This document shows, in pieces, positions 16,143 to 21,188 of a DNA stretch of 21,188 bases (position 1 is the first letter of the stretch; each line of letters begins with the position of its first letter). The notes under the pieces were generated by a model. It did no database searches. It was not told the origin of the DNA and saw nothing but the letters and a program-made list of their open reading frames with translations. Source of the stretch: a virus; IMG/VR virus record IMGVR_UViG_3300032182_000276, positions 1 through 21,188 of that record; one strand, 5' to 3'. A program made the translations under genes and the position numbers.

Positions 16143-17222
16143 ATGGCACAACCAACAACTCGTGTCGAGTTCACAGAATACTGTTTAAGGAAACTGGGAG
16201 CACCAGTGTTAGAAATCAACGTTGATGATGATCAAGTTGATGATCTAATTGATGATGCTATTCAACTCTACCAGGAGTATCATTTTGATGGTGTTGAAAG
16301 AATGCTCCTTAAGCACCTTGTTACTGCTGATGATGTAGAGAGATTTAACAGAGCAGAATTTATTAATACAAAAGATGGAAATGATGGTGGAGTAACTTAC
16401 ACTGTAACAAGTACAGGATTTGGATATCTTGACGGAGAGCAAACAAATGTAGCTACTGATTATCCTGCTGGTGTTACTGGTACTGGATCAGGTTTAACAG
16501 TTGACATTAAAGTTACTGGTGGAGTGGTAACTGAAGTTCTAATAAATGAACCCGGTCAGGGATATGTAGTAGGGGATGAATTAACTATTGGTACTAATAC
16601 TTCTGCTAGGATTAGAATTGATTCTATTCAAAGTGATTCTAGATGGCAGAATAGAGGTAACTTTTTTCCTATCCCGGATCATGTGATTGGGGTATCTAAA
16701 GTATACGGAATCTCATCCGGATTGTCGGATAACGAGATGTGGGGATTTGCCAACCAGTATTTTCTAATGGATGTATTCTCAGTTAACTCTGGATATACAT
16801 TCTCTAACTTTGACATGTCTTACTACTACATGATTAAGCAATGGTTTGAAACTTTAGACATGGTTATCAATACAGGTAATCTAGTTAACTATAGATTTAA
16901 TAAAAAGCAAGACAGATTATACTTAGATATATCTGTTAATCGTATTAAAGAAGGACAATACATTTTAATTGATTGTCATAGAGCACTAGATCCATCTGAT
17001 TGGAGTCAAGTTTGGAATGACAGTTGGTTGAAGAGATATGCTCCTGCTCTTATTAAAAGACAATGGGGACAGAACATGATTAAATTTAACAATGTTCAAC
17101 TTCCCGGTGGCATTACAATGAACGGTCGTCAGTTATATGAGGATGCCGAAAAAGAAATTCTTATGCTGGAATCAAAACTACGTGATGAATATCAACTTCC
17201 ACCTATGGACATGATCGGATAA
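16143..17222 (+). CDS. 13: Neck protein gp13 (head completion) with inserted beta-domain
   Basis: This is the T4 gp13-type neck protein, which with gp14 closes the portal of the filled head and prepares it for tail joining. The N-terminus (TRVEFTEYCLRKLGAPVLEI, then a DDDQVDDLIDDAIQLYQEYH helix, residues 7-47) and the region after residue 168 (RGNFFPIPDHVIGVSKVYGI, later WFETLDMVINT and ALDPSDWSQVWNDSWLKRY) follow the family. Between about residues 76 and 163 lies a Gly/Thr-rich stretch with GTGSGLTVDIKV and INEPGQGYVVGDELTI, a motif typical of cyanophage fibre-type beta-repeats. This makes the protein 359 aa against about 309 in T4, with the two family halves lying either side of the insert. 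Synteny with gp14, gp15 and gp16 makes the call firm. Confidence 0.9.
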   Translation: MAQPTTRVEFTEYCLRKLGAPVLEINVDDDQVDDLIDDAIQLYQEYHFDGVERMLLKHLVTADDVERFNRAEFINTKDGNDGGVTYTVTSTGFGYLDGEQTNVATDYPAGVTGTGSGLTVDIKVTGGVVTEVLINEPGQGYVVGDELTIGTNTSARIRIDSIQSDSRWQNRGNFFPIPDHVIGVSKVYGISSGLSDNEMWGFANQYFLMDVFSVNSGYTFSNFDMSYYYMIKQWFETLDMVINTGNLVNYRFNKKQDRLYLDISVNRIKEGQYILIDCHRALDPSDWSQVWNDSWLKRYAPALIKRQWGQNMIKFNNVQLPGGITMNGRQLYEDAEKEILMLESKLRDEYQLPPMDMIG

Positions 17223-17223
17223 A

Positions 17224-18168
17224 ATGCCTACCAGTCACTACTTCCCACAGAATTACAAAAATAACAACAGCGAAACTAACCTGTATCAGGATTTAGTTGA
17301 TGAGCAGATCAAGTTGTTCGGAACAGATATCTATTATATCAACAGAACAACTTACACTGAGAATTTTACTAATGATGTAATCTATTCTGAGTATAAGGAT
17401 AAGATTGTTATCGAAGCTATGCTACAGAACGTAGAAGGTTTTGGTGCTCAGTCTGAGTTTATCTCTAAGTTTGGATTAAGAGTTACTGACGAAATAACCT
17501 TCACTATATCTGCTAGAAGGTGGGATGAAGAGTATACCAGACTTCCTAATATCAAGGTAGACAATAGACCTAATGAGGGAGATCTTGTATTTTTTCCATT
17601 GACAGGTGATCTATACGAGATCAAGTTTGTCGAAAGAGAAGCACCATTCTATCAGTTAGGAAAATTATATTTCTACACAATGACATGTGAGATTGCCGAG
17701 ATTGGTAATGATGACATCGAGACTGGTATTCCAGACATCGATAAGATTGAAGCGGAGAGAGACTCTGCTATAACATTATTCTTACAGGATGGTGGCACCG
17801 GCAATTACTACGACGGAGATACTGTAGAATTCCACACGGTAGGAGCAGGACCAGTATACATCCCAACCGGAATCTTTGCTGAGGTTGCTGAGTGGGATGC
17901 ACCAGAACAAGCACTCAAACTTATCAACATGACAGGTGACTTTGATCCTGAGTATGCTGTACTGAAAGATAGCACTAACTTGTTCTCTGGCACGGTCAGA
18001 ACTGATGGTGTATGGATCATCGGACCACAGGATAATACTGTGTACATTGATGATACAAACTCAGAATATGATGATAATAAATACATAGAAGACGCTGCCG
18101 ATGAAATTCTTGATTTTACTGAATTGAATCCGTTTGGCGAAGTAGGAAACCTTGATGATATAATCTAA
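17224..18168 (+). CDS. 14: Neck protein gp14 (head completion)
   Basis: This 314-aa protein (T4 gp14 is about 256 aa) is the second neck protein, acting with gp13 at the head-tail connector. Family features include the N-terminal SHYFPQNYKNN, LVDEQIKLFGTDIYYINR (residues 24-41), NEGDLVFFPLTGDLYEIKFV (117-136), YQLGKLYFYTMTCEI (143-157), DDIETGIPDID (163-173) and the acidic C-terminal AADEILDFTELNPFG (291-305). Residues about 180-280 (LFLQDGGTGNYYDGDTVEF and onward) appear to be an extra domain placed before that tail, which accounts for the length difference. It starts one base after gp13 ends and its stop overlaps the gp15 start (TAATG). Assignment rests on motif recognition and synteny. Confidence 0.9.
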   Translation: MPTSHYFPQNYKNNNSETNLYQDLVDEQIKLFGTDIYYINRTTYTENFTNDVIYSEYKDKIVIEAMLQNVEGFGAQSEFISKFGLRVTDEITFTISARRWDEEYTRLPNIKVDNRPNEGDLVFFPLTGDLYEIKFVEREAPFYQLGKLYFYTMTCEIAEIGNDDIETGIPDIDKIEAERDSAITLFLQDGGTGNYYDGDTVEFHTVGAGPVYIPTGIFAEVAEWDAPEQALKLINMTGDFDPEYAVLKDSTNLFSGTVRTDGVWIIGPQDNTVYIDDTNSEYDDNKYIEDAADEILDFTELNPFGEVGNLDDII

Positions 18169-18992
18169 TGTTAGGCGCTCATTTTTATAACCAGGCAATT
18201 AAAAAAACAGTTGTTGGGTTTGGAACATTATTCAACAACTTAGCTGTAAAGGACATTGATCCCCAAGATCCTACTAAAGTTCTAGGACAACAGAAAGTTG
18301 GATTGGCATACGCACCAAAAGAAAAGTTCTTAACAAGATTAGAAGAGAATCCAGATCTCAGTAAAACTTCTATTACTTTGCCCAGAATGTATTTTGAGAT
18401 GACTGGCATCTCTTATGATGGCGGTAGAAAAACTAGTCCCATTCAAAAATACCAGACTATCATTACAGATAATGGTGACGAGGTAAGAGCACAGTTTGTT
18501 CCAGTACCATACAATATTGATTTTGAGTTAGGTATTTTAGCAAGAAATCAAGATGATGGATTACAATTAATAGAGCAAATTTTACCGTATTTTCAACCAC
18601 AATTTAATCTCACAATTAACTTTATCCCTGATATGGGAGAGAAAAGAGATGTTGCTATTTTCCTCAACAGTGTTGACTATTCGGATGAATGGGATGGCAA
18701 CTTTAACCAAAGAAGATATTTAAATTGGACATTGAGATTTACAGTTAAATCTTATATCTACGGTCCCTTCAACACTGCTGATATCATTAGAAAGGCTATC
18801 ATTTATGAGCGTCAAGGTGAGGTTGGTGTTGCTGATCGATCTACTAGATTAACATACACACCTGTCGCCCAAACAGACTTAAATAATGATGGTGTAGTCG
18901 AAGGTATCGGTGATCCACCCGGAGCTGATGATTTACTACTAGGACCTTCTGATGACTTTGGATTCAGCGGTGATATTGAAAACTTCTTTTAA
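18168..18992 (+). CDS. 15: Tail completion / sheath-stabilising protein gp15
   Basis: This is a 274-aa protein, almost the same length as T4 gp15 (272 aa). In T4, gp15 forms the hexameric ring that caps the tail tube and sheath and joins the tail to the neck. Recognisable parts are the start GAHFYNQAIKKTVVGFGTLF, PRMYFEMTGISYDGGRK, VPVPYNIDFELGILARNQDD, EQILPYFQPQFNLTINFIPD and the YLNWTLRFTVKSYIYGP segment. The ATG overlaps the gp14 stop by one base, so the two are probably translationally coupled. The C-terminal 40 residues are acidic and Gly/Asp-rich, as is usual in marine members. Nothing is truncated. Confidence 0.92.
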   Translation: MLGAHFYNQAIKKTVVGFGTLFNNLAVKDIDPQDPTKVLGQQKVGLAYAPKEKFLTRLEENPDLSKTSITLPRMYFEMTGISYDGGRKTSPIQKYQTIITDNGDEVRAQFVPVPYNIDFELGILARNQDDGLQLIEQILPYFQPQFNLTINFIPDMGEKRDVAIFLNSVDYSDEWDGNFNQRRYLNWTLRFTVKSYIYGPFNTADIIRKAIIYERQGEVGVADRSTRLTYTPVAQTDLNNDGVVEGIGDPPGADDLLLGPSDDFGFSGDIENFF

Positions 18993-18998
18993 AGAACC

Positions 18999-19451
18999 AT
19001 GGACGATAAATTTGAAAAAAATATGGAAGAGATCTTTGATATCGAGATGGATGCCGGAGAGATCACCAAGGCGGAGACCGAGCAAGTCACCGAGCATGTT
19101 ACCGAGCAAGTACCGGACAAGTCTGAAGATGATCAAAGAGAAGACTACAAATATAGTAGAGGTCAACTATACAACCTCATCAGCAAAGGACAAGAGGCGC
19201 TAGACGGCGCTCTAGAGGTGGCACAGGAGTCTGGGCACCCTAGGGCATATGAAGTCGCTGTAAACGCTATGAAGCAGGTAGCAGACACCACTGACAAACT
19301 GATTGATTTACAGAAAAAGATGAAAGACTTGGATGCTCCTACTAAAAAGGCAGGACCTACAACTGTAAACAATACCATGTTCGTTGGAACAAATGCAGAC
19401 CTACAGAAAATGCTGAAAGATGCACATAAGAAGATGTTTGACGAAGAATAA
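18999..19451 (+). CDS. 16: Small terminase subunit gp16
   Basis: This 150-aa protein (T4 gp16 is 164 aa) is the DNA-recognition subunit of the packaging motor, which works with the large terminase gp17. The central helical region is typical: QLYNLISKGQEALDGALEVA, then ESGHPRAYEVAVNAMKQVAD and LIDLQKKMKDLD, which in the family forms the oligomerising coiled-coil core. The N-terminal 45 residues are acidic and contain a TEQV-type tandem repeat. The C-terminal part (NADLQKMLKDAHKKMF) is basic-amphipathic. It starts 6 bases after gp15 and its TAA stop lies inside a late-promoter octamer. A competing ORF at 18952-19203 in another frame is a shadow. Confidence 0.88.
   Translation: MDDKFEKNMEEIFDIEMDAGEITKAETEQVTEHVTEQVPDKSEDDQREDYKYSRGQLYNLISKGQEALDGALEVAQESGHPRAYEVAVNAMKQVADTTDKLIDLQKKMKDLDAPTKKAGPTTVNNTMFVGTNADLQKMLKDAHKKMFDEE
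19077..19112 (+). repeat. Three tandem 12-bp repeats inside gp16
   Basis: Three units, ACCGAGCAAGTC, ACCGAGCATGTT and ACCGAGCAAGTA, follow one another and encode Thr-Glu-(Gln/His)-Val three times at gp16 residues 27-38. They lie in the acidic N-terminal arm before the helical core, which suggests recent slippage expansion of a flexible linker. Confidence 0.85.
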
Positions 19452-19454
19452 ATA
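19447..19454 (+). promoter_or_regulatory. T4-type late promoter (AATAAATA)
   Basis: AATAAATA overlaps the gp16 stop codon and ends 17 bases before the ATG at 19472. It matches the late consensus at seven of eight positions. Confidence 0.6.
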
Positions 19455-19471
19455 GTAAAAAACCTAATCCT

Positions 19472-19765
19472 ATGATGATTCTAAATCCCCTATCCCTCCC
19501 AGTAAGTTTACATGTTCCAGAAGATGTAGACAATGCCCCACTGGTTTCTGTTATTAACCTAAAAACTACTCCTATCTTCATTAGAGTTAATAAAGCTGCT
19601 GGACCAACTGCCGTTGGTGTTGCTGCTGGAGAAAGAGTGTTGGTCGAAAAAGATAACTTCCCCGGAGGAGTTCCTGTAACCATGGAAGCATTTGATGATG
19701 CTGGTTTTACATCTGCTGTTGGTGCCGGAGAAGTATTAGCGACTAAGGTAGCATACGCTGGATAA
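19472..19765 (+). CDS. Small probable virion protein (97 aa)
   Basis: I do not recognise this protein. It has alternating hydrophobic strands (LPVSLHVPEDV, SVINLKTTPIFIRVN, GERVLVEKDN, VPVTMEAFDDA) consistent with a small single beta-domain, and no cysteine or membrane segment. The start could be the ATG at 19472 or the adjacent one at 19475; no strong Shine-Dalgarno decides between them. Its stop overlaps the next start (TAATG), coupling it to the 238-aa protein, and both sit behind a late promoter between the two terminase subunits' expected positions. A particle-decoration or fibre role is a guess from context. Confidence 0.65.
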   Translation: MMILNPLSLPVSLHVPEDVDNAPLVSVINLKTTPIFIRVNKAAGPTAVGVAAGERVLVEKDNFPGGVPVTMEAFDDAGFTSAVGAGEVLATKVAYAG

Positions 19766-20481
19766 TGGCAAATTTTAATTGGGATCAAAACTTCGAGCTT
19801 AATGTAGCTCGGGGGAAAATGAGGGGTGCTTCTAGTATCCACAAGTTTGGTGCTGTAGCAACTCTATCTAACGGCGCTACCGGAAGTGTTTGGGATGTTG
19901 ACGATACATCGTATCCATGGGGAGAGTTTGATAGTGGTGCTATTCAACTAACTATCCAATCAGATCCAGCAGATGCCGGAAAGAATATTTGTATTATTGG
20001 ATTAGATGCTGATTACAATGAGCAAGTAGAAGATATTATATTAGATGGAACAACAACACAAACAACTACTCTACAGTTTATAAGAGTATACAGAGGATTC
20101 TGTAAGCAGCAGTTGACAGCAAATGTCGATATCCTGTCTCCTACTGCCACAATCGTAATGAGGATTAGAGCAGAAGCAAACCAAACATTGATGGCGGTGT
20201 ACACTATCCCAGCAGGATACACTGGTTATCTTAGACAAGGAACTGCTACTGCTCAGGGTGGTTCTGAAGCAACCGGATTTATGAAAGTAAGATTTGGTGA
20301 TCAGACAGCATTCAATGTAGGACATACATTTGAAGTTGTCGGTAATGGTGGTCAGTATTTTTATGAGTTTCCTTACTATGTAAAGATTCCAGAAAAATCC
20401 GATATTGATGTTATTGTAACAGCAAGATCCAATAACGGTCGTTTCACAGCAGCATTTGATGTACTACTTCTAGTTGAGTAA
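19765..20481 (+). CDS. Marine-phage virion structural protein (238 aa)
   Basis: The sequence fits a protein type seen repeatedly in marine phages, podoviruses as well as T4-like phages: SSIHKFGAVATLSNGA near the N-terminus, YPWGEFDSGAIQLTI, NICIIGLDADYNEQVEDI (about residues 74-91), LQFIRVYRGF, TLMAVYTIPAGYTGYLRQG (about 140-158), then VGNGGQYFYEFPYYVKIPEK, SDIDVIVTARSNNGRFTAAF and a short hydrophobic end. It looks like a single beta-rich domain. Particle association is generally assumed for such proteins; the precise location is not known to me. It overlaps the upstream 97-aa gene by one base and the downstream 40-aa ORF by one base. Confidence 0.8.
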   Translation: MANFNWDQNFELNVARGKMRGASSIHKFGAVATLSNGATGSVWDVDDTSYPWGEFDSGAIQLTIQSDPADAGKNICIIGLDADYNEQVEDIILDGTTTQTTTLQFIRVYRGFCKQQLTANVDILSPTATIVMRIRAEANQTLMAVYTIPAGYTGYLRQGTATAQGGSEATGFMKVRFGDQTAFNVGHTFEVVGNGGQYFYEFPYYVKIPEKSDIDVIVTARSNNGRFTAAFDVLLLVE

Positions 20482-20603
20482 TGGATGAGTCCAAAGAAGA
20501 CTTGAAAAGAAAACTAGAGCATGAAACTAGACTACACCAGGAGAAACGCCTAGAGGTTCCAAGGTCAAGGGATCCTGACAAGGACCTTAAGAAAAAGTTA
20601 TAA
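20481..20603 (+). CDS. Tiny charged ORF (40 aa)
   Basis: An ATG overlaps the stop of the 238-aa protein (TAATG) and opens a 40-codon frame ending TAA at 20601-20603. The product is almost entirely charged: MDESKEDLKRKLEHETRLHQ, then EKRLEV, a PRSRDPDKD stretch and a KKKL end. It could form a short helix. Support is the one-base stop/start overlap, a junction style used repeatedly in this window, and the lack of any other gene here. No family is recognised and it may not be translated. Confidence 0.5.
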   Translation: MDESKEDLKRKLEHETRLHQEKRLEVPRSRDPDKDLKKKL

Positions 20604-20641
20604 GTATGCTATTTTGAGACCACCACGCATAAGATACTAGT

Positions 20642-20821
20642 ATGTTCCCAGAATGGTACTCAATGAACTTAAAAGATCTTTATGAACGGGTCAACCGTAT
20701 GAAGGTTGAGACTCTCATGGAAGAACCCTGTTCTCTGTACGAACCTGGATGGGAAGATGTATCTAACAGCACAGATGACTGGGAAGATTTCTGGCACAAT
20801 GAAGATACAGAACTTAAGTAA
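20642..20821 (+). CDS. Small acidic ORF (59 aa)
   Basis: An ATG at 20642 opens a 59-codon frame ending TAA at 20819-20821. The product is acidic and tryptophan-rich (MFPEWYSMNLKDLYERVNRM, later EPGWEDVSNSTDDWEDFW), resembling the many small unassigned acidic proteins of T4-like phages. There is no clear Shine-Dalgarno and the 38 bases before it hold only a degenerate promoter-like CATAAGATA. The frame fills otherwise empty space on the coding strand, and a 93-codon antisense frame across it has no support. Confidence 0.5.
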   Translation: MFPEWYSMNLKDLYERVNRMKVETLMEEPCSLYEPGWEDVSNSTDDWEDFWHNEDTELK

Positions 20822-20822
20822 G

Positions 20823-20845
20823 GATTGTAACATATTGATACAATC
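20823..20845 (+). terminator. Possible weak intrinsic terminator hairpin
   Basis: GATTGTA (20823-20829) pairs with TACAATC (20839-20845), extended by a C-G pair after one A-A mismatch, around a 5-base loop, and is followed by TTTCT. The stem is AT-rich and the T-run short, so termination would be weak. It lies just after the 59-aa ORF and directly before a late-promoter octamer. Confidence 0.4.
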
Positions 20846-20847
20846 TT

Positions 20848-20855
20848 TCTAAATA
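20848..20855 (+). promoter_or_regulatory. T4-type late promoter variant (TCTAAATA)
   Basis: TCTAAATA follows the hairpin and precedes the ATG at 20878 by 22 bases. It keeps the TAAATA core and differs from TATAAATA only at position two. An AAAGGAGA Shine-Dalgarno (20865-20872) lies between it and the ATG. Confidence 0.55.
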
Positions 20856-20877
20856 CATTATTACAAAGGAGAACCAA

Positions 20878-21147
20878 ATGTCCGATCGAGAAATGTCTGA
20901 CTTGTCTATATCGAGGGCAGAGTGTCCGAAGTGTGGAGCAGTTTGGATAAACGGTCAACATTATTGGTCTGGCACAGGAACTAAAGGAAGTGACTTAGAT
21001 CTTGCTGGACTTGTGTGTAACAAACTAGGAAACTATCAATGTATCAACCCAAGAAGAGGAGATGATGGCGGAGATACATGGGAAAAGAGGATGGAAGATC
21101 TAGATAACTTTTCAGAAGATCATCAAGGTGACTGGTGGAATAAATAG
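20878..21147 (+). CDS. Small putative zinc-binding protein (89 aa)
   Basis: This small protein has four cysteines placed as a possible zinc site: CPKC at residues 16-19, then C47 and C55. Surrounding residues include AVWINGQHYWSGTG and DLAGLVCNKLGNYQC, followed by an acidic tail (GDDGGDTWEKRMEDLDNF) ending WWNK. The arrangement looks like a zinc ribbon or small zinc knuckle. I recognise it only as a small conserved hypothetical of cyanophage type located between structural genes. Start choice is secure: AAAGGAGA lies 6 bases before the ATG and a late promoter precedes it. Its TAG stop overlaps the next late-promoter octamer. The function could be nucleic-acid or protein binding; the sequence does not say which. 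Confidence 0.72.
   Translation: MSDREMSDLSISRAECPKCGAVWINGQHYWSGTGTKGSDLDLAGLVCNKLGNYQCINPRRGDDGGDTWEKRMEDLDNFSEDHQGDWWNK
21139..21146 (+). promoter_or_regulatory. T4-type late promoter (AATAAATA)
   Basis: AATAAATA overlaps the stop codon of the zinc-binding protein gene and ends 18 bases before the ATG at 21165. It would drive the gene that runs off the window. Confidence 0.6.
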
Positions 21148-21164
21148 TTAAGAAACTATTTGTC

Positions 21165-21188
21165 ATGGCACAAAAGAAGAAAGGTGGT
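21165..21188 (+). CDS. Start of next late gene, first 8 codons only (possibly large terminase gp17)
   Basis: An ATG 18 bases after a late-promoter octamer opens a frame reading MAQKKKGG to the end of the window. In T4-like phages the large terminase gene 17 follows gene 16, here with a few small genes between, so this could be its basic N-terminus. Eight residues cannot confirm that; another small gene is equally possible. No strong Shine-Dalgarno is visible before it. Confidence 0.35.

Noticed and set aside
18952-19203. 83-codon plus-strand frame across the gp15/gp16 junction
   Set aside because: It overlaps both recognised genes in another frame and has a biased Arg/Lys/Ser composition without any motif.

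Overview
The window looks like part of the late virion-morphogenesis region of a T4-like marine cyanophage (Prochlorococcus/Synechococcus myovirus, Kyanoviridae type). Three things support this: the syntenic run of T4-type neck, tail-completion and terminase genes gp13-gp14-gp15-gp16; AT-rich genes packed tightly on one strand with stop/start overlaps; and repeated T4-type late-promoter octamers (NATAAATA or NCTAAATA), several overlapping the stop codon of the upstream gene. No tRNA, rRNA, CRISPR array, insertion sequence or integrase was seen. Assignment to a cyanophage rather than another marine T4-like phage is inferred from family resemblance and was not tested by search.

Layout. (1) 1-6068: cassette 1, made of the C-terminal part of a collagen-repeat fibre protein (A1), a 991-aa virion protein (B1), a 521-aa beta-rich fibre-like protein (C1) and a 295-aa probable virion protein (D1). 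(2) 6069-8589: a late-promoter-led insert with a GH130-like beta-propeller protein, a TPR + FkbM-like methyltransferase and a small coiled-coil protein. (3) 8602-10793: small virion-type proteins, a 448-aa fibre-like protein and another small coiled-coil protein. (4) 10812-16116: cassette 2 (A2-B2-C2-D2). A2, B2 and C2 are clear paralogues of A1, B1 and C1 in the same order; D2 holds the same position as D1 but homology is unproven. (5) 16115-19451: late promoter, then gp13, gp14, gp15 and gp16. (6) 19447-21188: two probable virion proteins, three small ORFs (one a putative zinc-binding protein) and the first eight codons of a further gene that may be the large terminase.

How the genes fit together. 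Regions 1, 3 and 4 probably supply fibre or appendage proteins of the particle. Region 5 supplies the connector that joins head and tail, plus the small terminase. Late promoters at about 6.07, 9.18, 10.56, 16.12, 19.45, 20.85 and 21.14 kb divide the window into late units. The points most worth following up are the duplicated fibre cassette, the glycan-enzyme-like pair lying between the two copies, a roughly 50-aa repeat shared by three fibre proteins, and extra beta-type domains inserted in the neck proteins gp13 and gp14.
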